Shown here: one piece after another, positions 26,633-35,497 of the stretch
Layout of the letters: each line of letters opens with the position of its first letter
Position numbering within the stretch: position 1 is the first letter of the stretch
From: Leptospira vanthielii serovar Holland str. Waz Holland = ATCC 700522
GTDB lineage: Bacteria; Spirochaetota; Leptospiria; Leptospirales; Leptospiraceae
Direction: 5' to 3'
Length of the DNA: 64,000 bases
Assembly (NCBI RefSeq): GCF_000332455.1
Contig: NZ_AOGY02000069.1
Coordinates: 1-64,000, forward strand
The notes under the pieces: generated by a model
The model's database searches: none
Told to the model about the DNA's origin: nothing
The model's input: the letters and a program-made list of their open reading frames with translations, nothing else
Made by a program: the position numbers and the translations under genes

Positions 26633-26645
26633 ATCAAGCACTAAT

Positions 26646-26999
26646 TTACTTAGCGACTTTGGTTTTTTCAACGATGGCGTTGAATACTTCTTTGTGGTTG
26701 TAAGCAAGGTCAGCCAAAGTTTTACGATCTAAGTTGATTCCGTGTGTTTTGAGTGCATGGATGAATTTAGAATAAGACATTCCATTTTCTCTCACTGCGG
26801 CGTTGATTCTCGTAATCCAAAGTTTACGGAATTCGGACTTTTTCTTTCTACGGTCACGGTATGCCCATTGACCCGCTTTCATCACAGCAGATTTTGCTGT
26901 TCTGAAAAGTTTAGAACGTCCGCCCCTAAAACCTTTAGCTTTCGCGAGTATCTTCTTTCTACGATTCTTATGGATGGTTCCGTTGACTGCGCGTGGCAT
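26646..26999 (-). CDS. rplT: 50S ribosomal protein L20
   Basis: 117 residues, full length: [22 protein letters not shown] at the start, then [14 protein letters not shown] and [21 protein letters not shown], all standard L20 sequence. It binds 23S rRNA early in assembly and often represses its own operon. It follows rpmI by 3 bp. Confidence 0.97.
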   Translation of the reverse strand: MPRAVNGTIHKNRRKKILAKAKGFRGGRSKLFRTAKSAVMKAGQWAYRDRRKKKSEFRKLWITRINAAVRENGMSYSKFIHALKTHGINLDRKTLADLAYNHKEVFNAIVEKTKVAK

Positions 27000-27002
27000 C
27001 GT

Positions 27003-27203
27003 TTAACCTCCGTAAGGTAGAAGTTTTTCTACACGGTTATAATCAGTTTCATGGATGAGGTGCATTCCACGGCTTTGGTGTTTCATCTTAGGAGATTTTT
27101 TCTCCAAGATATGTCTTCGGAACGCGCAACCGCGTTTAATTTTACCAGATTTGGTAAACTTAAAACGTTTGGCTGCTGCCCTATTTGTCTTCAGCTTATA
27201 CAT
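27003..27203 (-). CDS. rpmI: 50S ribosomal protein L35
   Basis: 66 residues from the ATG at 27203 ([20 protein letters not shown]). The frame is open to 27233, but that would overlap infC and add residues no L35 has, and AAAGGAT lies at the right distance before 27203. The sequence keeps the basic [11 protein letters not shown] and [12 protein letters not shown] stretches of the family. Confidence 0.96.
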   Translation of the reverse strand: MYKLKTNRAAAKRFKFTKSGKIKRGCAFRRHILEKKSPKMKHQSRGMHLIHETDYNRVEKLLPYGG

Positions 27204-27210
27204 AGTTGTT

Positions 27211-27774
27211 TTATCCTTTAGGTTTTTCACCAATTGGGTTCATCACGACCACTATCGTCTTTCCGTCGTGTACCGGCATTTTTTCGGGAGAGGCATGCTC
27301 TTTTAGGTCCTCGACAAACCGGTTAACAATATTCATTCCAATTTCAGAGTGAACCATCTCTCTGCCTCGGAATCGAAGTGTCACTTTTACCTTATCACCC
27401 TTTTGCAAGAATTCTAAAGCATGACGCTTCTTAATCTCGAAGTCATGGTTATCAATCCGCGGGCGGATTTTAATTTCTTTCACCGTGACAACGTGTTGTT
27501 TCTTTTTCGCTTCTTTCGTTTTTTTAAGAAGTTCGAATTTGTATTTTCCAAAATCGATCAACTTACAGACGTGAACATCTTGGTCACCCGAGACTTCCAC
27601 CAAATCAAGGTTAGCTTCTTTAGCTCTCTTCAGAGCTTCTTCCAGAGTAACGATGTCAGACCCTTCGTCAGAGACGAGTCGGATCGATGCTACATTGGTA
27701 ATTTGTTCGTTAATTCTGATGTGGGCGAATTTATCTTGGTTTGGGTTCCCTCTAGGGTTGGGCCGTTTCTGCAT
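27211..27774 (-). CDS. infC: translation initiation factor IF-3
   Basis: 187 residues. N domain: [21 protein letters not shown] domain: [43 protein letters not shown]. It starts with ATG here rather than the AUU used for autoregulation in enterobacteria, so the classical codon-based feedback is not expected. It is followed by rpmI and rplT in the usual order. Confidence 0.97.
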   Translation of the reverse strand: MQKRPNPRGNPNQDKFAHIRINEQITNVASIRLVSDEGSDIVTLEEALKRAKEANLDLVEVSGDQDVHVCKLIDFGKYKFELLKKTKEAKKKQHVVTVKEIKIRPRIDNHDFEIKKRHALEFLQKGDKVKVTLRFRGREMVHSEIGMNIVNRFVEDLKEHASPEKMPVHDGKTIVVVMNPIGEKPKG

Positions 27775-27864
27775 TCAGTCTCCGAAATTTCTTTCAATTT
27801 CCAATTTCGGCGTAAAATCCAGGCGAGCAAGTACATTTCTTTGTGAAATGTTAGGTATCTGGGG

Positions 27865-28782
27865 TTAAAGCGATCCGGAAGGGCCTTCCCAAACCACAAG
27901 TTCCAAATACAAGGATGGAGACTCTAAGATTTCGGGTAAAATGGGTATCAGAGAGACTAAGTCCCCATGATTTCCCATTCCCATACAGGAGCCGCCGTGA
28001 CAAAGTTGGCCCGCTTCATTGTAGAATGCATATTGAATCAAATTATCGAAGGTTTTGACCAGTTGTTTTGGGGATTGGGACTGAATGAGAGCCAGGTAGG
28101 TCAATCCTTCACTTTCCCTGCGTTCTAAGCGAATTCGTAGGCAATTTTCTTTGGTGAGGGTTTCACTCGCAAAGAGAAGATCCCCCTGACCGGGATTCCA
28201 TTTTTGGAAATTATAGGATCCAACAACTCCGCCATCCCGCACCCAATCATACCTTGTTTCTGTTTTTGGTTTTTGTTTGGAGAGGACTACGGCCTCTTTC
28301 GGTCGGGGATCTTCCCAACCGTACGAAGTGATACTTACGGAAGCCCGCGCAATTTCTGTAATGGGAAAAGGAAACCGACTCCACAGTCCAGGAACATCAT
28401 AACTCTCCCAAGGTTGGATGATGTGTTCACTTGATTGACAAGAAAGAAGCCGGTTTCTGGCATCATAAAAGGCAGCAACTACATACAAAGCCACAGGAGA
28501 ATCACCCTGGTTTTGTCCTCCAGTGATGACTATATTTGGGCAATCTAACTTAAGGTCCCGACCAAGCCCATCCACAAACTGCATAGGGCTTACCTTCCAA
28601 CCCACAGTCAATCCTTCCGCAAAGGGAAGAAGTTGCATAGGGATAGCATCGAACGCATCACGCGCGTCATACGGTGGATGTATAGGAAGATCCAGGTAGT
28701 ATGCGACCGGATCAATCTGTTTGGTTAAGATCAGGTTTGGGGACACTGAAGGGAGCGTAACTCTCCCCCAAGTGTTAGTCAA
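27865..28782 (-). CDS. protein of unknown function between thrS and infC
   Basis: 305 residues, soluble, with no signal peptide or membrane segment. It contains several Trp/Pro-rich turns (LPIHPPYDARDAFDAIPMQ, WESYDVPGLWSRFPF) and a small Cys-containing patch CHGGSCMGMGNHGD near residue 265, which could bind a metal. I do not recognise a family. It lies 13 bp downstream of thrS and 90 bp upstream of infC, inside the thrS-infC-rpmI-rplT gene order that is normally uninterrupted. Confidence 0.75.
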   Translation of the reverse strand: MTNTWGRVTLPSVSPNLILTKQIDPVAYYLDLPIHPPYDARDAFDAIPMQLLPFAEGLTVGWKVSPMQFVDGLGRDLKLDCPNIVITGGQNQGDSPVALYVVAAFYDARNRLLSCQSSEHIIQPWESYDVPGLWSRFPFPITEIARASVSITSYGWEDPRPKEAVVLSKQKPKTETRYDWVRDGGVVGSYNFQKWNPGQGDLLFASETLTKENCLRIRLERRESEGLTYLALIQSQSPKQLVKTFDNLIQYAFYNEAGQLCHGGSCMGMGNHGDLVSLIPILPEILESPSLYLELVVWEGPSGSL

Positions 28783-28795
28783 GAAATTTCTTTAT

Positions 28796-30709
28796 CTAAA
28801 GATCGCCCTTTAGAAGAGTGATAAATCCATCACGAGAAACAGTTTCTGTTTTCTCTTCACCCATACGTCGGAAGGAAATAGAACCTGCTTCTTTTTCTTT
28901 ATCACCTAAAATCAAAGTGTAACTGCTACGTTTTAGGATGGAATCCCTAATTTTACTGCCGATCTTTTCGTTACGAACATCTAGTTCGACTCGGAAACCT
29001 TGCATTACCAAATCCTGATATACTTCTTTCGCATAATCACTATGAATTTCTGCCACAGTTAAGACACGAATTTGTGTTGGGTTGAGCCAGAGTGGAAACT
29101 TTCCTTCGAAGTGTTCGATAAGAATTCCAATGAACCTTTCGAGAGATCCATAGATGGCTCTGTGAATCATCACAGGTGCATGTTTTTTTCCATCCGAGGC
29201 AGTGAAGTCGAGTTCAAAGCGACTCGGCATAGAAAAATCAATTTGAACCGTTCCGCATTGCCAAAGTCTTCCGAGGGAATCCTTAATGTTGAATTCAATT
29301 TTGGGGCCATAAAAAGCTCCGTCCCCTTCTTTGATTCCGTATTCGATTCCTTTTTTCTTTAAGGCATCATGTAACGCTTGTGTTGCGAGATTCCAATCTT
29401 CATCGCTCCCTTGAGACTTTTCTGGTCTTGTGGCAATGAAGGTTTTGAATTCGGTAAATCCAAATTTTTTATACACATCAAAAGTAAAGTCGATGATGTC
29501 TTCCACTTCCGATTCTACTTTTTCGAGGGGAGCATAGATATGGGCATCGTCTTGGGTGAAGGCACGTACCCGAAAGAGTCCATGTAATACTCCCGACATT
29601 TCATGTCTGTGGACATTTCCCAGTTCCATAAACCTTAGAGGAAGTTCCCTGTAAGAATGCATATGGTATTTATATATCAAACAACATCCAGGACAGTTCA
29701 TGGGTTTGACTGCAAATTCACTTTCATCGATGTCAGTGAAATACATGTTTTCCTTAAAGTTGTCCCAGTGGCCCGACTTCTTCCAAAGGCTGGAATTTAA
29801 GATGGCCGGAGTTTTAATTTCCTGATACCCACGCCTGAAACATTCTTCTCGAATGTAGGAAGCAAGAGTGTTCCAAATTACAGTTCCCTTGGGATGCCAA
29901 AAAGGAAATCCAGGAGCTTCGTCTTGAAAACTAAAAAGATCGAGTTCTTTCCCGAGTTTTCTATGGTCTCTTTTTTTAGCCTCTTCGATAAGAAAGATAT
30001 ATTCGTCTAACTGCTTTTTGGTGGGAAAAGACACACCATAAATACGAGTGAGTTGTTTGTTTTTGGAATCCCCTTTCCAGTAAGCGCCGGAGATGGCAGT
30101 GAGTTTGAAAGCCTTGAGTTGGCCAGTTCTTGCCACGTGAGGTCCACGGCAAAGGTCATACCATTCGCCTTGTCCATATAATGAAACCGATGCGGAATCG
30201 AAACCTTGGATGAGTTCTACTTTATATGGTTCGTTTTCATTTTGGAATTTTTTTATGGCTTCTTCTTTAGAAAGTTCCCATCTTTTGACAACGAGGTCTT
30301 CCTTAACTATCTTTGCCATTTCGGCTTCGATTTTGGGAAGGTCTTCTTGTGTTAAAACAGTATCCCCAAAGTCGATATCATAAAAGAAAAAACCAGGACC
30401 GTTATCGATCACTGGGCCTACCGTTAGGCGTGCCTCTGGCCAAAGGCGTTGTGCCGCCATACCGAGTAAATGGGCAGAAGAATGATGGAAAACTTCTTTT
30501 CCTTCCGGATCATCAAAGGTGAGAAATTTTACCGTGGTGTTTGCCTCTGGGACAAAAGAAAGGTCAACAGTGCGACCATCGGATAAAACAACGGCAAGAG
30601 CTTTCTCTTTCAAGAAAGGCAGTTGGGCTTGGATGAAATCAGAAAAGGATTTACCGGATTCTAGTTCTTTGGAACTTCCATCTGGTAGTGTGATTGTAAT
30701 TGCTGCCAT
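28796..30709 (-). CDS. thrS: threonyl-tRNA synthetase
   Basis: 637 residues from the ATG at 30709 ([16 protein letters not shown]); an upstream in-frame ATG at 30733 adds an atypical tail. Domains: TGS (1-62), editing/SAD domain with [13 protein letters not shown] (about 80), class II catalytic core with the zinc ligand region MNCPGCC and motif 2 [14 protein letters not shown], motif 3 near [15 protein letters not shown], and the C-terminal anticodon-binding domain. Complete and expected to be essential. Confidence 0.97.
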   Translation of the reverse strand: MAAITITLPDGSSKELESGKSFSDFIQAQLPFLKEKALAVVLSDGRTVDLSFVPEANTTVKFLTFDDPEGKEVFHHSSAHLLGMAAQRLWPEARLTVGPVIDNGPGFFFYDIDFGDTVLTQEDLPKIEAEMAKIVKEDLVVKRWELSKEEAIKKFQNENEPYKVELIQGFDSASVSLYGQGEWYDLCRGPHVARTGQLKAFKLTAISGAYWKGDSKNKQLTRIYGVSFPTKKQLDEYIFLIEEAKKRDHRKLGKELDLFSFQDEAPGFPFWHPKGTVIWNTLASYIREECFRRGYQEIKTPAILNSSLWKKSGHWDNFKENMYFTDIDESEFAVKPMNCPGCCLIYKYHMHSYRELPLRFMELGNVHRHEMSGVLHGLFRVRAFTQDDAHIYAPLEKVESEVEDIIDFTFDVYKKFGFTEFKTFIATRPEKSQGSDEDWNLATQALHDALKKKGIEYGIKEGDGAFYGPKIEFNIKDSLGRLWQCGTVQIDFSMPSRFELDFTASDGKKHAPVMIHRAIYGSLERFIGILIEHFEGKFPLWLNPTQIRVLTVAEIHSDYAKEVYQDLVMQGFRVELDVRNEKIGSKIRDSILKRSSYTLILGDKEKEAGSISFRRMGEEKTETVSRDGFITLLKGDL

Positions 30710-30758
30710 AATTCTATACCCAAGTTTTCGCACTGACCCTATCCCGAAAAGTAAAGTT

Positions 30759-31352
30759 TTACCAGAGTCTACCGGATTCCAATGATTCTGTTATTTTCTT
30801 AAAACTTTCCTCGATCGATTCTTTGCGACCAAATCCTCCCGCCTCTTCTAGGACAATAAACCCATGGAGAAGGGAACGTAAAATACGAATCTTGTGAACT
30901 GCCGATTCGTCCAAAACCGGGAACCGGAAGACCTCCAGACAGAGATCCAAAAAACGATCTCCTAGTGGTTTTAGTTCTGGATCGAACTCGGTGGATTCAA
31001 TGGTGAGTGGATAAAACTCTGGATGGGTCTTCGCAAAACTTCTGTAAACATTCAGAAAATCAGAAATTCGATTTTCGGCAGAATTTTGATTTTTAATTTT
31101 AAGATACAGCCTGTCCCCTAACAACTGCATGGACCTGCGTTTCATTTCACGGCGTATTTCCTCCATATCTTGGATATGGTTGTAAAGAGAGGGGGTTCGA
31201 ATTCCCAAAATTTCCGCAAGTTTTGCTAAACGAAATTCGTTCCATCCCTCTTGTGTTATCAAATCCCAGGCTCTGTCCAAAACCAAATCACGAGTGATCT
31301 GTGTTTGGCCTTTTTTGGGACGGCCCGGTTTGTGTTTTATTTTTTTTGCCAT
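30759..31352 (-). CDS. TetR-family transcriptional regulator
   Basis: 197 residues. A basic N-terminal stretch ([10 protein letters not shown]) precedes the TetR helix-turn-helix: [43 protein letters not shown]. The C-terminal ligand domain ends with [18 protein letters not shown], as in TetR regulators with WHG-type domains. Its start lies inside the 3' end of the hydrolase gene (16-bp overlap), so regulator and hydrolase form one operon. The twin palindromes before the hydrolase are its probable operators. Confidence 0.9.
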   Translation of the reverse strand: MAKKIKHKPGRPKKGQTQITRDLVLDRAWDLITQEGWNEFRLAKLAEILGIRTPSLYNHIQDMEEIRREMKRRSMQLLGDRLYLKIKNQNSAENRISDFLNVYRSFAKTHPEFYPLTIESTEFDPELKPLGDRFLDLCLEVFRFPVLDESAVHKIRILRSLLHGFIVLEEAGGFGRKESIEESFKKITESLESGRLW

Positions 31353-32227
31353 AACTTTTGTACGTCGGAATGAAACCGAGTAGGATCTTCCACAAAAGGA
31401 TAATGCCCTGCACCTTCATACATTCGTTTTTCACCACCGAGAGTTTTGGCAATCCATTCGGCCTCTTCTTCGGGAGAATCAAAGTCGGGATCTTTTGTTC
31501 CCATCACTACGATTACATTTCCCGAAACTATATTTAAAGCAGCTTCACATTCTTTTTTTGGTGCCAGTAACATAGATCTAACAGCCGCCATACGGCCATC
31601 TTCCGACAAATTATTTTTAAGTTTTTCAGAACGTTCCTTTAAATCTTTTGGAGGATTCACTGGAAATAGAGATTCATAAAACGAAACCCAAGTTCCTGGT
31701 CCCCAGGGACCACGAAAAGCCAGTTGGATTAATGTTTTCATCCCGAAAGACAAAGGAGATTTCTCTCGAACAAAGGGGCCTGACAAAACAAGGCCAAGAA
31801 CTCTCTTTTTTTCCAGAGAACGAATGTACACGGCCGATGCTGCCGTCATCGAATTGGCAATGATATATACGTTTTGTAAGTCTTTCTCTCGAATAAAAGT
31901 GAGAATGTCTTCTGCAGTTTCTTTGGGACCATAGGAAGAAAAACTAACATCGGATTCTCCAAGCCCCCGTAAATCAAAACTATAAACAGAATTTTCTTTT
32001 GCTAAAAGCAAACTCAATTCAAAGTAACTTTCTTTTCTGTCACCAATTCCAGGCAGTAGGATCAGGTTTCGTTTTCCATCACCAGTCTTCGAATAAGCAA
32101 TTTTACCTTCTTTTGTCTGAAAATAAGAAGTTGTGATTGGAGATCCGAGCAGTGAACCATTCATCCCAAAAAGGTAAGGAAACAAAATTAGGTAGAAGAG
32201 GCCGAGTTTGTGGTAGATTTTTTTCAT
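31337..32227 (-). CDS. exported or membrane-anchored alpha/beta hydrolase
   Basis: 296 residues. An N-terminal hydrophobic stretch (LGLFYLILFPYLFGMNGSLLG) suggests a signal or anchor. The fold markers are LLPGIGDRKESYFELS (oxyanion loop), SFDLRGLGESD, IIANSMTAASA (nucleophile elbow, Ser in N-S-M instead of the usual G-x-S-x-G), an Asp near GTKDPDFDS and His in GAGHYPFVEDP. It is likely an esterase or lipase-like enzyme. The operator pair starts immediately at its ATG and no clear ribosome-binding site exists, so translation may be leaderless. Confidence 0.82.
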   Translation of the reverse strand: MKKIYHKLGLFYLILFPYLFGMNGSLLGSPITTSYFQTKEGKIAYSKTGDGKRNLILLPGIGDRKESYFELSLLLAKENSVYSFDLRGLGESDVSFSSYGPKETAEDILTFIREKDLQNVYIIANSMTAASAVYIRSLEKKRVLGLVLSGPFVREKSPLSFGMKTLIQLAFRGPWGPGTWVSFYESLFPVNPPKDLKERSEKLKNNLSEDGRMAAVRSMLLAPKKECEAALNIVSGNVIVVMGTKDPDFDSPEEEAEWIAKTLGGEKRMYEGAGHYPFVEDPTRFHSDVQKLWQKK

Positions 32228-32228
32228 A

Positions 32229-32247
32229 AAACTAATGATATTAGTTT
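32229..32247. promoter_or_regulatory. TetR-type operator, copy 1
   Basis: AAACTAAT-GAT-ATTAGTTT is a perfect palindrome with 8-bp arms and a 3-bp centre, directly adjoining the hydrolase start codon. It shares its core with copy 2, whose centre lies 22 bp away, about two helical turns. Confidence 0.8.
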
Positions 32248-32251
32248 ATTT

Positions 32252-32268
32252 AACTAATGCAATTAGTT
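32252..32268. promoter_or_regulatory. TetR-type operator, copy 2
   Basis: AACTAAT-GCA-ATTAGTT has perfect 7-bp arms and the same ACTAAT/ATTAGT core as copy 1. It lies downstream of a possible -35 hexamer TTGTCA (32286-32281) on the minus strand, so bound repressor would block the promoter of the hydrolase-tetR operon. Confidence 0.8.
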
Positions 32269-32381
32269 TTTTAAATGTTTTGACAAAAATCAGGTCAATT
32301 TTCGGATATTTCCTACTTTTCTGACTTGCCCTGGACTCGGAAACAATGGAGTCTTCAATTACCTAGAAAATGCGGTGATCC

Positions 32382-33038
32382 ATGTCCATTGTTACCTTCG
32401 AAGACAAAGAAAATTTTCCCTTAGAAACAAACAAACCGGGAGCCACGATTCTTGAGACGGCCCTCAAACACGATTACCCACTCTACCACCTCTGCGGAGG
32501 AAATGCTAAATGTACAACCTGCCGGGTGTTTATCACAGAAGGTCTAGACCATCTGAGTCATCGAAATGACAGAGAACAAACCCTAGCAGATCGGAAAGGT
32601 TGGCCTTCGGAAATTCGGCTCGCATGCCAAACAGAAGTTTTTGGTGATGTATCGCTCAGACGGATCATCAAAGACAATAAAGATTTAAAAACAGTAACCA
32701 GTGAATCCAAATCTTCAAAAACAGGGGAAGAGTGTTACGCGGTAATTCTTTTTCTTGATATCAAAGGGTTCACTGCATTTACCGAAGCAAGTCTTCCTTA
32801 TGACGTGGTTTTTGTTCTCAATCGTTTTTTTCAAGAAATGAGTGAACCCATCCTAAACAATGGAGGGGGAATCGATAAATTTATCGGAGATGGGATCTTA
32901 GCCTTTTTCCAAATCAAAAACAAAGACCAACTAAAAACGGCAACCGAAGAAAGTCTCAAAGAAGCAAAACGTGAGACCATTCATTCTGCAATCCGAGCTT
33001 GTCTTCGTATGTTTGACCAACTAAAAAATTCAATTTAG
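32382..33038 (+). CDS. 2Fe-2S ferredoxin plus N-terminal half of class III cyclase (split)
   Basis: 218 residues. Residues 1-95 are a ferredoxin domain with the cluster ligands CGGNAKCTTC and a fourth Cys in IRLACQTE. Residues 118-218 begin a class III nucleotidyl cyclase domain with both metal Asp motifs, ILFLDIKGFTAF and DKFIGDGILAFF. The frame stops at 33036 in the middle of the domain; the remainder follows from 33041 in the -1 frame. The break is at six A (33023-33028), read A-AAA-AAT in frame. Either it is an inactivating or assembly indel, or -1 slippage joins the halves. Confidence 0.85.
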   Translation: MSIVTFEDKENFPLETNKPGATILETALKHDYPLYHLCGGNAKCTTCRVFITEGLDHLSHRNDREQTLADRKGWPSEIRLACQTEVFGDVSLRRIIKDNKDLKTVTSESKSSKTGEECYAVILFLDIKGFTAFTEASLPYDVVFVLNRFFQEMSEPILNNGGGIDKFIGDGILAFFQIKNKDQLKTATEESLKEAKRETIHSAIRACLRMFDQLKNSI

Positions 33039-33040
33039 AA

Positions 33041-33739
33041 ATGAAAGATAGGTTTAATTTTAGTTTTGACATTCGCATTGGCCTTCATGCGGGGAATGTG
33101 ATTTACGGAGACATTGGACATTCGGAATACAAAAGTCAAACGGTTCTTGGCGATACAGTGAATGTAGCAAGCCGCCTCGAAGCATTGAATAAAAAAACAA
33201 ACACTCAGTTTTTAGTCTCAGATGAAATTTACAATTTGGTTGGTTCTTCCCTTTCTGTGAATAAAAAAGTGATCACGAGGTTACGGGGTAAGTCAGAAAA
33301 GATGACAGCCTACTCTGTCCTTGGATTTAGGATATCGGATCCCATCTTAGAAATTCAAAAATCTTTTGATCATGTTTTAGAATACAATCCTCATTGGATC
33401 GAAAGTTATATAGACAAATTGAAAAACTTTACAATGGGAAATGCAACGTCGGACCAAGTTAAGGGAGAAAAAGAATCATCCATTTCGCAAGCCGAGTTTC
33501 TAAACTCCATCGAATCCATCATTGAAAAATTAGGAAACCCCATCTCTTTAAAAAAAGAAGTTTCAAAACTTGCGGACATTTACCAATCCCTTGGTATAGC
33601 TAAAAAAGATTTTCCAAAACTGGTTCCCATTCTTCTCTCAACTCTCCGAGAAAACCTTCCTTCGGAGTGGAACCCAAGTTTAGAAGCCATTTGGACCCAA
33701 GTCATCACGGATTTGACCATAGAAACCATTGAATCTTAA
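33041..33739 (+). CDS. C-terminal half of the split Fe-S class III cyclase
   Basis: 232 residues. The first 95 complete the cyclase domain of the preceding frame: IRIGLHAGNVIYGDIG, then VLGDTVNVASRLEALNK with the transition-state Asn and Arg. The remaining 135 residues are helical and unassigned. The half domain could not be active alone because both metal-binding Asp lie in the upstream frame. The ATG at 33041 is two bases after the upstream stop, so separate translation of the piece is possible, but a single fused product of about 450 residues is the ancestral form. Confidence 0.8.
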   Translation: MKDRFNFSFDIRIGLHAGNVIYGDIGHSEYKSQTVLGDTVNVASRLEALNKKTNTQFLVSDEIYNLVGSSLSVNKKVITRLRGKSEKMTAYSVLGFRISDPILEIQKSFDHVLEYNPHWIESYIDKLKNFTMGNATSDQVKGEKESSISQAEFLNSIESIIEKLGNPISLKKEVSKLADIYQSLGIAKKDFPKLVPILLSTLRENLPSEWNPSLEAIWTQVITDLTIETIES

Positions 33740-33790
33740 AATGACCTTGCCTTGGGAAAGGAACCATGCCTTTTAATTAGGTAAGTATCA

Positions 33791-35497
33791 ATGCCTTCCA
33801 AATCAAAATCCAATCCATCCCAAAACTGGTTACGGCTATCAAATATCATTCGGCAACTCATCCAGTCCAAACAAGGACCAACAGCCATTCGTTATGGGAT
33901 CACACTGGTAATACTTGTTATTTTGTTTAACGCTTTTAATGTGATCAATAGTTATGTGGGAAGAGACTTTATCTCTTCCATCGAACAAAAAAATACAAAT
34001 GCATTTTATACCAACGCATTATTGTATGCATTTGTATTTATCATTTCTTCTGCCATTGGATCAGTCTATCGGTATGCGGAAGAAAGGCTTGGTATCCTTT
34101 GGCGCGAACAACTCACGTGGCGACTGACAGAAAATTATCTAACTGAACGAACTTACCACCAAATTATTGGTAAACCAGGAATTGAAAATCCCGACCAGAG
34201 GATCACAGATGATGTCAAAGCCTTTACCACAACTACAATCTCTTTCACCTTACTCTTTATAGGTGGAGTATTTTCAGCAATTTCTTTTTCGGGAGTTCTA
34301 TGGAGTATAAACCCGATTCTTTTTCTTGTAGCCGTTGCTTATGCTGTGGCCGGAACTATCTCCACTATCTTTCTTGGGAAATCACTCATTCGTATCAACT
34401 ATGATCAATTGGATATGGAAGCAAGTTACAGAGCTGACCTACTCCATATACGCCAACATGCAGAGTCTATTGCCGTCACCCATAGGGAAGCAAGAATGTC
34501 TGTACGGTTGAAATCGAGACTTCGGAAGTTAGTCAATAACTTCAGAAAACTCATTTCAGTAAACCTGAGACTAAGCCTATTCACCAATAGTTATAATTAT
34601 TTTATACAAATCATTCCAATGCTCATCATAGCGCCAAGTTATATGAGAGGAGAAATTGAATTTGGTGTGATTACACAAGCGGCTCTTGCTTTCACCACCT
34701 TACTTAATGCTTTTTCTCTAATTGTCACGCAGTTCCAATCCATCTCTGCATTTTCTGCCGTTGTCAAACGTTTACATTCCCTGGATACGGCTATGTTACA
34801 TGCAGAAACAGAATCTAAAACAGTAAGAGAATCTAACTACACCACCGATGAAATTGGTTTCGAAAATTTCACATTGTATTCGAATGACAAATCCAAACTC
34901 CTTGTCGACAATCTTCAACTGAAGATTCATAGAAAAGAACGTTGGCTTATCACTTCCCTTGATGAGACGGTAAAACTTAGTTTATTTCGTTCCATTGTAG
35001 GCATCAGTAACCACTCCGAAGGCAGGATCACAAAACCCAATTGGGAAGAGATCCTTTTTCTTCCCGAACAACCTTACCTGCCGCCTGGACGACTTCGCAA
35101 TATCATTGTGCCTGCCTATTTGAATTTAGAAGTATCGGATGCAGAGGTTCTGAAGGAACTAAAATATATGGGGCTTGAATCTTTGGTGCGCAGGTTTGGG
35201 GGCTTAAGAGCCTTAAAAGAATGGGACGAAGAACTTTCGTTAGCTGAAAAATACAAAATTGCAGTAATCCGCATTCTTTTTGTGAAACCAAAATTTCTCA
35301 TTCTCGACAGGCCTGGGTCTAGTTTGGGTAAATTTGAAATTTCAAAACTCATAAAATTATTTCACAGACTGGGAGTGACCACGGTAGTCATCGCAAAAGA
35401 TGAAGAAACTGTTTTGGAATACGACTACCATCTAAACATTTCTCATTTTGGGAAATGGACTCTTTCTCCACTCCATCCAACACAAACAAATTTATGA
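33791..35497 (+). CDS. SbmA/YddA-type ABC protein with degenerate ATPase domain
   Basis: 568 residues. Residues 30-335 are a six-helix membrane domain of the ABC_membrane_2 type (RYAEERLGILWREQLTWRLTENYL; NPDQRITDDVKAF), as in YddA, BacA/SbmA and peroxisomal ABCD proteins. Residues 350-560 keep the shape of a nucleotide-binding domain and the Q loop (LPEQPYLPPG, Gln427). The P-loop is lost (ITSLDETVKLSLFR, no G-K-S/T), the signature is LSLAEK, Walker B reads FLILDRPGSSL (no catalytic Glu) and the switch His is Lys. It probably does not hydrolyse ATP. It overlaps the GH94-like gene. Confidence 0.85.
   Translation: MPSKSKSNPSQNWLRLSNIIRQLIQSKQGPTAIRYGITLVILVILFNAFNVINSYVGRDFISSIEQKNTNAFYTNALLYAFVFIISSAIGSVYRYAEERLGILWREQLTWRLTENYLTERTYHQIIGKPGIENPDQRITDDVKAFTTTTISFTLLFIGGVFSAISFSGVLWSINPILFLVAVAYAVAGTISTIFLGKSLIRINYDQLDMEASYRADLLHIRQHAESIAVTHREARMSVRLKSRLRKLVNNFRKLISVNLRLSLFTNSYNYFIQIIPMLIIAPSYMRGEIEFGVITQAALAFTTLLNAFSLIVTQFQSISAFSAVVKRLHSLDTAMLHAETESKTVRESNYTTDEIGFENFTLYSNDKSKLLVDNLQLKIHRKERWLITSLDETVKLSLFRSIVGISNHSEGRITKPNWEEILFLPEQPYLPPGRLRNIIVPAYLNLEVSDAEVLKELKYMGLESLVRRFGGLRALKEWDEELSLAEKYKIAVIRILFVKPKFLILDRPGSSLGKFEISKLIKLFHRLGVTTVVIAKDEETVLEYDYHLNISHFGKWTLSPLHPTQTNL

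Noticed and set aside
27211..27774. AUU-type autoregulated start of infC
   Set aside because: The gene starts with ATG at 27774 and has full length from there.
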